In this document: one piece after another, positions 16,726-25,084 of the stretch
Layout of the letters: each line of letters opens with the position of its first letter
Numbering within the stretch: the stretch's first letter is position 1
From: Streptomyces sp. NBC_01232
Lineage (GTDB): Bacteria > Actinomycetota > Actinomycetes > Streptomycetales > Streptomycetaceae
DNA length: 64,000 nt
Direction of reading: 5' to 3'
NCBI RefSeq assembly: GCF_035989885.1
Contig: NZ_CP108518.1
Coordinates: 3,290,501 to 3,354,500, forward strand
Made by a program: the position numbers and the translations under genes
The notes under the pieces: generated by a model
Seen by the model: only the letters and a program-made list of their open reading frames with translations
What the model was told of the DNA's origin: nothing
Database searches by the model: none

Positions 16726-19007
16726 CAGGATCCTCCGTTCATGGTGGCCACCAGGTCCCGGCCGACCGAGTAGGCGTTCGCCGTCTCCGTTGACGCGACA
16801 CCGGCGTAGGAGTCGATGGTCCGCTCGGACAATCCGGATCCGCGGGCTGCGATCCGGACCGAGGCCGCGGCCGAGTCGGACGCGCCGGTCTGCGCGCGCA
16901 CGTACTCCTCGCCCGCCTTCTGGTTGCTGTCCTCGACCTTCTTCGCCGCGTCCTTCTGGGCCCCCTCGACCACGCTCTCCGTGATGTCCTCCTGAAGCCA
17001 TTCGACGACGTCGCCGGCCAACGGCACCAGTTCGAGGTACTTGCCGCCCGCCGCGGTGATACCGCGGTTGACCCACTTGGCGTTGTCCTCGACGCCCTTG
17101 ACGTACTCCTCCTGCTTGTGGGCGTTCTCGCCGAACGTGCCCTCAGCACGGGCCTCGGACAGCATGCCGGCGATCTGTCCGCCGGGGTGCACCGCGACCT
17201 TGACGGCCGCATCGACGTCGTCGTACTCGCCCCGGTGGTCGAACACGTCGTTGACCAGTGCTGTGGTGAAGGTGCGCTGGGCGGTGGTCATCGCACCGTA
17301 GGCGTCCGGATCCTGGCCCACCGCGCCGATGAACCGAGCCATGCCGGCCTTGTCGAACTCGGCCATCTCGCCGTTGGCCTTGATCGTCCCGCTGCCGTTC
17401 TCCGCGGCGGCCTGCATGTCCGGCATGTACTCGGCCGCCATCTGGCCGAAGTGCCCGGACAGCCCGTTCAGCGGCCCGTCCGGTTCCTTCGGGTCCGCGT
17501 CGACCAGCTCCGGCTTGTCGCCGATCTTCTCGACGACCCGTTCCATGACGGCCGCCATCTCCTTGGTGTGTGCCACCGGCGGGGAATCCTCGTCGCCGGG
17601 GCTCCGGTGCGAGACCGCCGCCATCAGGGCATCGCCGACGGCCTGCTGGGCCGGGTGCAGCTCACCGGTCCGCGAGATGTCGAAGCTGTCCATGTACGGC
17701 TTCTTGTCGAGCATGTAGTCGACCATGCCCTGATCCTTGCCGTGCTGCCCCGAGACCGGCTTGTCGTCCTTCGTGACGATGCCGTCCTTGTTGCTGTCCT
17801 CGCGGACCGGCTCGTTGAAGAAGGCCGTCGCGGCGTCCGGGTTGTTGCCCAGCGCCTCCATCAGGCCGGTCAGCGGGTAGAAGCCGCGGCCGTCCTTGCC
17901 CTGGCTGAGGACCGACTCCAGTCCGTACGGGGTGTGGAACTCCCAGGCCCGCGGGTCCTTGCGGTCCATGGCGACCATGTCCCGGCCGACGGAGGTGAGG
18001 AACTCCGTGTCGTACTTCCCCTCGCGCAGCAGCGCCCCCAGGGCCTGGTAGCCGTAGATCTGCTGCACGCCGCCGTAGACGGCCATCTCCTTGCGGCCCG
18101 CCTTCATCAGCTGGGTGGTCCAGGTCGCGTCGAGGTGGTTCGGGACGTCCTTGTGCGTCGCGAGGCCGAGCATCGCGCCCATGTCGCTCTGGATGTTCGC
18201 GACCATCAGCGCGCGGTCCTTGCCGGGCACGCCCAGACCGGTCGCGTCGAGGGACATCTTGGAGTACATCTCCAACGTGCCCTCGGCGCCGATCGTCCGG
18301 TAGAAGCCCGTGGAGAACTCCGGGTCCGTGCGGTTGTCGTCGAGCAGTTCCTCCAGCTCGCGCAGCGCCTCGACATTGCGGGCCGTGCCGCCCTCGCCGG
18401 TGACCTTCTTCATCAGATCGGCGGCTCGGGAGGCCTGTTCGGCATCGAGGGTGGTGAACTTCGGTCCACTGAAGTCGTGTTCGTCGGCGACGTTCGCCTG
18501 GAGGACCCGGACCAGGGAGTCATCGGCGTCCTGGGCGTCCTCGACCGCCCGGTTGATCCGGGTCTGCCACGCGTTGCGGGCCGCGTTCAGGGTCGCCTGG
18601 TAGTCGGGGTCGTGCCGGGCCGCGTTCCGCTCGCCCTCGGTGGGCAGCGGGATGGCGGTGACCCGCCCGTCCGCATCGACCTTGAAGCCGGCCGCCGGGG
18701 CCTCGGCGGCGAGCTTCTTCAGCTCGTCCTGGGCGGCCTTGAACGTCGCGTGCGCGTCGGCGAGGACCTGGCGCATGCCCTTGGCGGCCTTGGCCGCGTC
18801 CTCGAACTCCTTGGCCGTCTTGTCGACGAACCCGCGCGCCACTCCTGCGGTGACCCCGCTCCACTCGGCCTTGTCGGACTTCGCCTTCATGCCGTTGCGA
18901 GCGGCCTCGGCCATCTCGTCCAGCTTGCCGGCCATCGCCGTCCAGTCGGTGACGGCGCTCTGGAGCTTGCCCAGGGGCGCGTTCATCACGTTCTCGTACG
19001 TCAGCAT
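16725..19007 (-). CDS. 760-aa helical protein of the ESX-like locus (possible DUF6571 family)
   Basis: 760 aa starting MLTYENVMNAPLGKLQSAV. The first roughly 110 residues look like a WXG100-type helical hairpin (AVTDWTAMAGKLDEMAEAA, then KAEWSGVTAG with a Trp-Ser-Gly turn). The long middle is helical, with no membrane segment and no classical signal peptide. At about residue 435 the stretch EDSNKDGIVTKDD resembles an EF-hand or dockerin calcium loop. The C-terminus has an Ala-rich helix. Streptomyces proteins of this shape are, as far as I recall, in DUF6571 and occur with type VII-like genes. Secretion by an ESX system and a toxin-like or structural role are inferences. It is coupled to the lipoprotein downstream and follows a WXG100-like gene with an 8-base gap. 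Confidence 0.72.
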   Translation of the reverse strand: MLTYENVMNAPLGKLQSAVTDWTAMAGKLDEMAEAARNGMKAKSDKAEWSGVTAGVARGFVDKTAKEFEDAAKAAKGMRQVLADAHATFKAAQDELKKLAAEAPAAGFKVDADGRVTAIPLPTEGERNAARHDPDYQATLNAARNAWQTRINRAVEDAQDADDSLVRVLQANVADEHDFSGPKFTTLDAEQASRAADLMKKVTGEGGTARNVEALRELEELLDDNRTDPEFSTGFYRTIGAEGTLEMYSKMSLDATGLGVPGKDRALMVANIQSDMGAMLGLATHKDVPNHLDATWTTQLMKAGRKEMAVYGGVQQIYGYQALGALLREGKYDTEFLTSVGRDMVAMDRKDPRAWEFHTPYGLESVLSQGKDGRGFYPLTGLMEALGNNPDAATAFFNEPVREDSNKDGIVTKDDKPVSGQHGKDQGMVDYMLDKKPYMDSFDISRTGELHPAQQAVGDALMAAVSHRSPGDEDSPPVAHTKEMAAVMERVVEKIGDKPELVDADPKEPDGPLNGLSGHFGQMAAEYMPDMQAAAENGSGTIKANGEMAEFDKAGMARFIGAVGQDPDAYGAMTTAQRTFTTALVNDVFDHRGEYDDVDAAVKVAVHPGGQIAGMLSEARAEGTFGENAHKQEEYVKGVEDNAKWVNRGITAAGGKYLELVPLAGDVVEWLQEDITESVVEGAQKDAAKKVEDSNQKAGEEYVRAQTGASDSAAASVRIAARGSGLSERTIDSYAGVASTETANAYSVGRDLVATMNGGS

Positions 19008-19015
19008 GAAGGCGC

Positions 19016-19444
19016 CTACTTGAGGTATTTGTCTATCGCGGATGCGGTGAAGTCCGCATGGAGCTGCTGCTCGTCCTTGGCGTGGGAGGAGAGCGAGTAG
19101 TTCAACCCGTTGGAGATGTTGGCGCAGGCGGCCACGAGGGTCTTCACCTGGCTCTCCCACGCACTGCTGGCCTTGAGCAGCGCCGCCCCGCTCGCGAAGC
19201 CCTCCTTGGTGAGGGCCCCGGCCGCCTCGGCGGTGGCGGTGGCGGCGTGCTTGCCGTCGGTCTGCAGGCGCGTGTGCAGCTTGTACGCCTCGGACCCGAT
19301 CGCCCCGATGTGGTCCTGATTGAGCTCGAGGTCACCGCCACCGCCACCACCACCGCCGGGGTCGGTGGGCACCTGATTGAGGCGCATGGTGACATTGGCG
19401 GAGGCCGAGGCGCGAGCCGCCGACCATTCCTCGTCGAACGACAT
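19016..19444 (-). CDS. WXG100/ESX-like small helical protein
   Basis: 142 aa, starting MSFDEEWSAARASASANVTM. A stretch of eight glycines at about residues 31-38 separates a short N-terminal helix from a roughly 100-residue helical hairpin. The turn is around ASGAALLKASSAWESQV, and the C-terminus (SHAKDEQQLHADFTASAID) has the Y/W-poor helix seen in EspC/EsxB-like substrates. It has no signal peptide. It lies between the mycosin gene and the 760-aa gene. It is probably a secreted helical partner of those proteins. This assignment is from shape and context and not from an exact family match. Confidence 0.7.
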   Translation of the reverse strand: MSFDEEWSAARASASANVTMRLNQVPTDPGGGGGGGGDLELNQDHIGAIGSEAYKLHTRLQTDGKHAATATAEAAGALTKEGFASGAALLKASSAWESQVKTLVAACANISNGLNYSLSSHAKDEQQLHADFTASAIDKYLK

Positions 19445-19471
19445 TGCGTGCACTCCCGGATTGTCAGTAGG

Positions 19472-20647
19472 TCAACGGTTGCGGCGTACGACGACCACGG
19501 TCACGGCCCCACCGATCAGCACGCAGGCTCCCAGACCAAGGGCGATCCAGGGAAGCACACTGCCGCTCTTCTTCTCCTCGGCCTGGGCGGCGGGCTTGGA
19601 CGCGGCCGCGTCGGGGGCCTTGGCGTCCGCGGACGCGGAGGGCTTGCTGGCCCCGTCCGCCGCTGCGAGATCGGGCAGCGGATAGACGTCGGCCGGCCCG
19701 GGGTCGCCGGGGGTCTGCAGCGCGACGCGGGGGCGGACGATGCCGTAGCCGATGTAGTCGTTGCGCTCGACGCCGTCGACGGGCTTACCGGCGGTGTTCA
19801 GGAGGACGCGGAGGACCTGGTTGTTGGTCCACTCGGGGTGGGCGGACCAGATGAGGGCGGCGGAGGCGGAGGCGAGGGCGGATGCGTCGCTGGTGCCATG
19901 GTTCTTGCAGAGCCCCGTCTTGCCCGCGCAGGCAGTCACCATGTCGATGCCCGGGGCAGACATGTCAATCTGCGGACCGTGCTGCGACTCCTTGGTCGCG
20001 CCCCCATTGGTGTCTGTCGCTCCGACACCCACCACGCCGGGGGTCGCGGCCGGATAGAGGATCGCATTGGTCGTATCACCGTCATTGCCAGCGCCAGCAA
20101 AGATCAGCTTTCCCTTGGAGAGCGCGTACCTTACCGCTTCCCGCCGGGCTTGATCATCTTCGGCTGTACCGTCCAAGGCCAGAGAGATATTGATGATCTT
20201 GGCATCGGAGTCTGCCGCATACCGAATGGCAGCCACCCAAGACGGGGTCTTCCGGCTCTCCTCGTTCGGAACACGAATGGGGAGAATTTTGGCGCCGTGC
20301 GCCAAACCAAACGATCCATCGCCGCTGGGGTGCTTTCCCGAACCAGCGATCAGCGCAGCCATCGTCGTGCCGTGGTTGTCGTAGTCGGAACGCTCGTCAC
20401 CGTCATACGACGTAGCGAAATCCTTCCCCGGAAGGACCTGGCCATCGAGTTCCGGAATCTTGGCCACGCCTGTGTCGATGATCGCGACTGTGACGCCCTT
20501 GCCCGTGCTGACCTTCCAGATGTCGTCGGCCTTCATGGCGTCGAGATGCCATTGCTGCGATCGAATGGTGTCTGCATGGGCAGGGGTCGCGGCGACCCCT
20601 GCCAGCAGCAGACCCACCAATGCCGAGGTCGCCTTACGCATGCGCAT
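19472..20647 (-). CDS. mycP: Mycosin-type subtilisin-like protease (type VII-associated, S8)
   Basis: 391 aa. The signal peptide is residues 1-25 (cut after AHA) and the C-terminal TM anchor is at about 365-385, followed by RRNR, the mycosin layout. Catalytic residues are Asp58 (VAIIDTGVA), His92 (DNHGTTMAALIAG) and Ser253 (HGTSDASALAS), with oxyanion Asn188 (AGAGNDG). The canonical GTSMA is replaced by GTSDA. Cys240 and Cys247 may bridge. Mycosins sit on the outer face of ESX systems and process or stabilise substrates. A linker rich in Ala/Lys precedes the anchor. Codon use in the catalytic core is unlike the rest of the window (about 55-62% GC against over 70%). The start was chosen at MRMRKATS; a TTG three codons upstream is possible. 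Confidence 0.9.
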   Translation of the reverse strand: MRMRKATSALVGLLLAGVAATPAHADTIRSQQWHLDAMKADDIWKVSTGKGVTVAIIDTGVAKIPELDGQVLPGKDFATSYDGDERSDYDNHGTTMAALIAGSGKHPSGDGSFGLAHGAKILPIRVPNEESRKTPSWVAAIRYAADSDAKIINISLALDGTAEDDQARREAVRYALSKGKLIFAGAGNDGDTTNAILYPAATPGVVGVGATDTNGGATKESQHGPQIDMSAPGIDMVTACAGKTGLCKNHGTSDASALASASAALIWSAHPEWTNNQVLRVLLNTAGKPVDGVERNDYIGYGIVRPRVALQTPGDPGPADVYPLPDLAAADGASKPSASADAKAPDAAASKPAAQAEEKKSGSVLPWIALGLGACVLIGGAVTVVVVRRNR

Positions 20648-20668
20648 CCCGTGCAACGTCCGTTCTGC

Positions 20669-22102
20669 TCAGTCGACTACAGGCGGAACAACACGACGGT
20701 TGCCCTGCCAGGTCTCTTCGTCCTCGGCCAGGTAATCGGGGCGTTCGCCACCCTGGTCGTTCCGTCGCCTACCAGGAGTCTGCGTGCCTGCGCCCGCGTG
20801 ACCCATGGAACCTATGCCGCTGCCACCAGCGCCGTTACGCACGAGGCCCGAACCACCCTGGGTGAACGGCTGACCACCCGAGACTGGACGACCAACCGCA
20901 CCGGCCTGACGCCCTCCGACGACGCCTCCCGGCTCCGAAGCCAGTCGGCGTCCGGCAGAGAGAGCTCCCTGGCTGCTGTGGGCACCACCGCCACCGTGGC
21001 CCATGCCGCCGCCCCCCATGGGACGGCCCGCCTGGGAGCCTTCACCGATGACGGTGCCGCGCGGGATACCCGCGCTGGGGCCGGGGGAGGTCACCGGGCG
21101 GCCGCCCATGATGCCGACGTCACGCGGGGGCAGGCCTTGCATGCCGCCGACCTTGCCAAGAGGACCGGTCGTGCCCGGGGCAGAGATGCCGGGGCCGAAG
21201 ACGCCAGGGAGGCCCGGCCCCTTCACCCCGCTGATCGGCGGTACTGCGATAGGAGGCGCGAAGGGGGTGAGGGGAGGACTGCCGGGCCCTGTGGGCGACG
21301 GGCTACCGGGCGTCGCCGTCACCGGAGGCAGTGTCTGATTCGGAGGCAGCGTGCCCACCGTGTCGAGGTCCACCTCTACGTCACGGTCAGGAGTCACCGG
21401 CGCAGGCGCGGTGTTGCTCGGCTGCGGCGGCTGCCCCGGAGCCCAGCCAAGCTCGTTCGAAGGACCGGTAGTGCCGCCATGTGTCGACGACGCATACGAG
21501 GGGCTTGTTGCGTAACTCCCTGTTCCTGGACTTCCTCCCGCCCGGGCCATGTCCGATGTGCCATCGACCTGCTTTGGCAACAGCACCGCCGGCGGCGGCG
21601 GGAACGTCGGGATCGGCGCCTTGTCCATTTCAACGGACGACTGCTGGTACGACTGCGCCAGGTTCGTCATCAGCCGGACCGCCTCGCGGTGGTCCGCGTC
21701 CAGCGTCGTCTGGGCCTCTGCGCGGACCGCCGCCGCGTCCGGGTCGTTGTGGTGCTTGAGGGCCGCTGCGAGGTTCTTGGTCGCGGTCGCGTCCACCGCG
21801 GTCATCTTCGTGGCCTCGGTCATCGTCTGGACGACCGAGCCCATCCACTCCCCGCCCTTGGCGCTGTACTCGCCCAGGCGCAGCGTCGCGTTGCCCGCGC
21901 GGCCCACCCACTCCTGGAAGGCCTCGGCTCCCTCGCCCTCCCAGCCGGACACACGGTGTCGCTTGAGCGCCTCGCCGATTTTCTTGATGTCCTCGGCGGC
22001 CTTCTTCAGCTGATCGGCCCGTGCCTGGACCGAGGCCGGGTCCAGCGACGCGCTCATGTCCCGCATCTGCTGGTGCGTGAAGCCTTCGAAATCCGTTGCC
22101 AT
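20669..22102 (-). CDS. WXG100-domain protein with long Pro/Gly-rich tail (PPE-like)
   Basis: 477 aa. The N-terminal roughly 180 residues form a WXG100/PPE-like helical bundle (MATDFEGFTHQQMRDMSASL, with a Trp-Glu-Gly turn in HRVSGWEGEGAEAF). The remaining 300 residues are low-complexity Pro, Gly, Ser and Ala (for example PPPPAVLLPK, GMGHGGGGAH), ending in an acidic, Arg-rich tail. This parallels mycobacterial PPE/EspB-type secreted proteins. Its start overlaps the stop of the upstream WXG100-like gene (TGATG), and the mycosin gene follows 21 bases later. The Gly-rich tail could be an unstructured extracellular segment. The cluster position supports secretion. Confidence 0.75.
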   Translation of the reverse strand: MATDFEGFTHQQMRDMSASLDPASVQARADQLKKAAEDIKKIGEALKRHRVSGWEGEGAEAFQEWVGRAGNATLRLGEYSAKGGEWMGSVVQTMTEATKMTAVDATATKNLAAALKHHNDPDAAAVRAEAQTTLDADHREAVRLMTNLAQSYQQSSVEMDKAPIPTFPPPPAVLLPKQVDGTSDMARAGGSPGTGSYATSPSYASSTHGGTTGPSNELGWAPGQPPQPSNTAPAPVTPDRDVEVDLDTVGTLPPNQTLPPVTATPGSPSPTGPGSPPLTPFAPPIAVPPISGVKGPGLPGVFGPGISAPGTTGPLGKVGGMQGLPPRDVGIMGGRPVTSPGPSAGIPRGTVIGEGSQAGRPMGGGGMGHGGGGAHSSQGALSAGRRLASEPGGVVGGRQAGAVGRPVSGGQPFTQGGSGLVRNGAGGSGIGSMGHAGAGTQTPGRRRNDQGGERPDYLAEDEETWQGNRRVVPPVVD

Positions 22103-22572
22103 CAGTAGGTACCCACCGACGTGCTGGGCGTCGGAGTCGTGGGCGCCGCCAGGCGGCGCTGTTCCTCCGGCCACGGGTCGCGGTCCAACACGTATTCCTT
22201 CTTCGCTTCCTTGGCGATGGCCACCATGCGCCGCTTGGTCTCCTCGTCCACGCCGCCGTAGCCTTTGCCCGCCGTCTGAACCGCGATGCCCAGGGCCTCG
22301 ATCTGCTGCGCCAGTCCCTTTGAGAGCTTCTGCAGTTCCGTGACGACCGTGTCGTACGACTTGAAGAGTGCGTCGACCTCCGCGAAGCCCTTACCGAGCT
22401 TGGCGGCCGAGAGCTTGCCGTCCGCCAGCTTCTTGTGGTCCGCGTCGGATCCGGTGAGGTCGTCCAGCAGGGTGTCCACCATGCGCTTGTACTCGCTCAG
22501 CGAGTCGAACTCGACCGACAGCGCCTTCGCATGCGCCGTCCCGAACATTCCCGGCTCGATCTGCACTGCCAC
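22102..22572 (-). CDS. WXG100-like helical protein, first gene of the ESX-like operon
   Basis: 156 aa from a GTG preceded by GGGGAGG at 5-base spacing. An upstream basic 27-residue extension is rejected. The protein is helical: ALSVEFDSLSEYKRMVDTLL, DADHKKLADGKLSAAKLG, then a Lys-rich C-terminal helix and a Pro/Thr tail. No Trp-x-Gly turn is visible, so it resembles the non-WXG partner of an ESX pair. It is cotranslated with the next gene through a TGATG overlap. Lying just downstream of a well-formed promoter, it is the first gene of a six-gene unit ending at 16180. No known function. Confidence 0.72.
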   Translation of the reverse strand: MAVQIEPGMFGTAHAKALSVEFDSLSEYKRMVDTLLDDLTGSDADHKKLADGKLSAAKLGKGFAEVDALFKSYDTVVTELQKLSKGLAQQIEALGIAVQTAGKGYGGVDEETKRRMVAIAKEAKKEYVLDRDPWPEEQRRLAAPTTPTPSTSVGTY

Positions 22573-22676
22573 GTTGGCCTCCCCGACTCCCCGTCTCCCC
22601 GCGGTCGCGGCGCTCGCGCCGCTCCCCGTCCCCGTTCGCATCCGCGTGCGCACCTACGCATCCACCCGGAGCGATC

Positions 22677-22705
22677 ACTCTAGCGATCGGCACCGACAGG
22701 CCCAA
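22677..22705 (-). promoter_or_regulatory. Predicted sigma-70-type promoter of the ESX-like operon
   Basis: Read on the minus strand, TTGGGC (22700-22705), 17 bases, TAGAGT (22677-22682). The -10 box is flanked by GATCGC direct repeats. The start codon is about 100 bases downstream. The match to the HrdB consensus is reasonable but no transcription start is known. Confidence 0.45.
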
Positions 22706-22712
22706 GCCCGGG

Positions 22713-22724
22713 TTGCACGTGCAA
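22713..22724. promoter_or_regulatory. 12-bp perfect palindrome TTGCACGTGCAA
   Basis: TTGCACGTGCAA is fully symmetric and sits directly upstream of the predicted -35 box of the ESX-like operon and downstream of the xdh operon. The position fits an activator or repressor site. The cognate protein is unknown. Confidence 0.45.
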
Positions 22725-22738
22725 TGTGGGTCACACGG

Positions 22739-25084
22739 TCACGAGTTGGGCGCACCCACCGCCGCCGACGGCCTGATCGGCAGGCGGTTCACCGGGCGGC
22801 CCGTGGCCGCGCGGACCGCCGAGGCGATCGCCGCCGGGGTCGTCACCACCGGGACCGCGCTCGCCGCCTTCGCTCCGAAGGGGGCCACCACGTCGCGTTC
22901 CTCGACCAGTTTGACGATCCGGACCGCCGGGGCGTCGAGCGCCGTCGGCAGGGCGTACCCCGTCAGGTCCGGGTGGCGGACCAGGCCGGCGACCGTGCGG
23001 AGGTTCTCCGTCAGGGCCGCGCCCACGCCCTGGGTGACGCCCGCCTCGATACGGGCCTCCAGCTGACGGGGGTTCAGGATGCGGCCCACGTCCTGGGCGA
23101 CCGCGAGTTCCACGACCCGTACCGAGCCCAGTTCGATGTCCACGTCCACCACCGCGCGGATCGCGCAGAAGGCGAGGCCCACGAACGCGTCGCCCTGGCC
23201 GTCCGCGTCCAGGGGTTCCGTCGGGTGGGGGCGGCACTGGGCCGTCGCCCAGAGTTCCTTGCCCGCCATCGCCTCCCCGACCGACATCGAGAAAGCACCG
23301 TCGTACGACGTGATGCGGCCGTCCTGGATCTGCAGCAGCTCCGTGGACATGCCCAGCTTGTGGGCCATCGGCTGGAGGAGCTGGGTGCGGACCATCTTGG
23401 CCGCCCGTTCCACCGCGCCGCCGGACACCCACGTGTGGCGGCCGTGCGCCGACGGGCCGGCCGGCGGCTGGTCGGTGTCCACCGGGGCCATGGTGACCTC
23501 GTCGACGCCCAGGATCTCCTGGACGATCTGGCGGGCCAGCGTGGCGAAGCCCTGGCCGGTGTCGACGGCCGCGCAGATGACCGTCGCCGCGCCGCCCACC
23601 ACCTTCACCGTGGCGGTGGAGACCTCGTCGGTCCCCTCCGCGCCGAGCATGTGGACCATGCCGACGCCGTAGCCCACCCCGCGCCGTACCGCGCCGGGCT
23701 CGCCCGCGCCCTCGGGGCCGCCCGGCAGCAGCCACTCGTCCTCGGGGGCGTCCTTCGGCAGGGCGGGCAGTTCGAAGTCGCGGACCGCGCGCAGCAGTTC
23801 GGCCACCGGGGCAGGGCAGGTCACCGTCTGGCCGGTGGGCAGCAGGTCGCCCGTCGCCAGGACGTTGCGCATGCGCAGCTCGGCCCCGTCGATGCCGAGG
23901 GCCGCCGCGAGCTTGTCCATCTGGCCCTCGTACGCGGCGCACACCTGCATGGCGCCCTCACCGCGGACGTGGCCCGACGGCGGGTTGTTGGTGCGTACCG
24001 CCCAGCCCTCGACGAAGGCGTGCGGGACGACGTACGGGCCGCAGGCGAAGGCCACCGCCGCGGCCAGGGACTCCGAGGAGGCGTCCGCGTACGCGCCCGC
24101 GTCCATCAGGATCTGCGCCTCGACCTTGACCAGCCGGCCCTCCGCGTCCGCGTGGTGGCGGTAGCGCAGCAGGGTCGGGTGGCGGTGGGTGTGGCCGAGG
24201 AAGGACTCCTCGCGGGTGGCGGCCAGCTTCACCGGGCAGCCGGTGCGCAGGGCGAGCAGCCCGAGCGGGAGCTGGAACGCCGCGTCCTCGCGGTCGGCCG
24301 TGGCGCCCGGCACGCCGGTGACGACCACGCGTACGCGGTCCGGTTCCAGCCCGAAGCAGGCGGCGGCCAGGTCGCGGTCGGTGTGCGGGTCGGTGGAGGC
24401 GGTGTAGAGCTCGACGCCGCCGTCGGGGCGCGGTACGGCCAGTCCGGCCTCGGCGCCGATGGGGGCGGGGTCCTGGCGGCCGATCCGGTACAGGCCCTCG
24501 ACGACGACCTCGCCGGTGGCCTCCGGGTCGCCGTAGCGCAGCGGGATGTGCCGGATCAGGTTGCCGTCGGGGTGCAGGGCGGGGGCGCCGAAGGACTGCT
24601 CGGGGTCGGTGACCGGGTCGAGGAGTTCGTACTCGACGGCGATCGCGGCCGCGGCGAGGCGTGCCGTGTCCGGGTGGTCGGCGGCCACGGCGGCGATGGC
24701 CTCGCCGTGGTGGCGTACGACGTCGTGCGCGAAGACCGGCCGGTCGGCGATCCGGCGGCCGTGCGTGGTGGCACCGGGCACGTCGGCGTGGGTGACGACG
24801 GCACGCACGCCGGGCATCTCGGCGGCGGCCGTGGTGTCGATGGAGAGGATCCGGGCGTGGGCGTGCGGGGAACGCAGCACGGCGGCCCACAGGAGGCCCT
24901 CGGCCCACAGGTCGGCGGCGTAGGGGAAGGTGCCCTCGGCCTTGGCGCGGGCGTCCGCGGCCGGGACGGAGACCCCGATTCCGCGCGGCACCTGCGGCTC
25001 GGAGGCCTCGGAGGCGGGGGCGGCCATGGCCGTCACCGTGGGGTTCACCGTTGTCGTCGCGGTCGCCGCGTCCTGCCCGCTCAC
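22739..25084 (-). CDS. Xanthine dehydrogenase-type molybdopterin subunit
   Basis: 781 aa from a GTG preceded by GGAGG. This is the large molybdopterin-binding subunit of the xanthine oxidase/CO dehydrogenase family: Ald_Xan_dh_C domain at the N-terminus (GIGVSVPAADARAKAEG, FPYAADLWAEGLLWAAVL), then the MoCoBD domain with VRGEGAMQVCAAYE, VDTGQGFATLARQ and the region around the expected active-site Glu (EAGVTQGVGAAL). It oxidises a purine or other heterocycle/aldehyde at a Mo centre and passes electrons to the 2Fe-2S and FAD subunits. Its start overlaps the preceding stop by four bases (GTGA), so the three genes form one operon. The substrate cannot be fixed from sequence. Purine catabolism is the likeliest. 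Confidence 0.88.
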   Translation of the reverse strand: MSGQDAATATTTVNPTVTAMAAPASEASEPQVPRGIGVSVPAADARAKAEGTFPYAADLWAEGLLWAAVLRSPHAHARILSIDTTAAAEMPGVRAVVTHADVPGATTHGRRIADRPVFAHDVVRHHGEAIAAVAADHPDTARLAAAAIAVEYELLDPVTDPEQSFGAPALHPDGNLIRHIPLRYGDPEATGEVVVEGLYRIGRQDPAPIGAEAGLAVPRPDGGVELYTASTDPHTDRDLAAACFGLEPDRVRVVVTGVPGATADREDAAFQLPLGLLALRTGCPVKLAATREESFLGHTHRHPTLLRYRHHADAEGRLVKVEAQILMDAGAYADASSESLAAAVAFACGPYVVPHAFVEGWAVRTNNPPSGHVRGEGAMQVCAAYEGQMDKLAAALGIDGAELRMRNVLATGDLLPTGQTVTCPAPVAELLRAVRDFELPALPKDAPEDEWLLPGGPEGAGEPGAVRRGVGYGVGMVHMLGAEGTDEVSTATVKVVGGAATVICAAVDTGQGFATLARQIVQEILGVDEVTMAPVDTDQPPAGPSAHGRHTWVSGGAVERAAKMVRTQLLQPMAHKLGMSTELLQIQDGRITSYDGAFSMSVGEAMAGKELWATAQCRPHPTEPLDADGQGDAFVGLAFCAIRAVVDVDIELGSVRVVELAVAQDVGRILNPRQLEARIEAGVTQGVGAALTENLRTVAGLVRHPDLTGYALPTALDAPAVRIVKLVEERDVVAPFGAKAASAVPVVTTPAAIASAVRAATGRPVNRLPIRPSAAVGAPNS

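Noticed and set aside
16052..22740. Idea that the ESX-like operon is an island integrated at the tRNA-Cys
   Set aside because: No integrase gene and no duplicate of the tRNA 3' end were found at the far boundary (22573-22740) or near it. Adjacency alone is not evidence.
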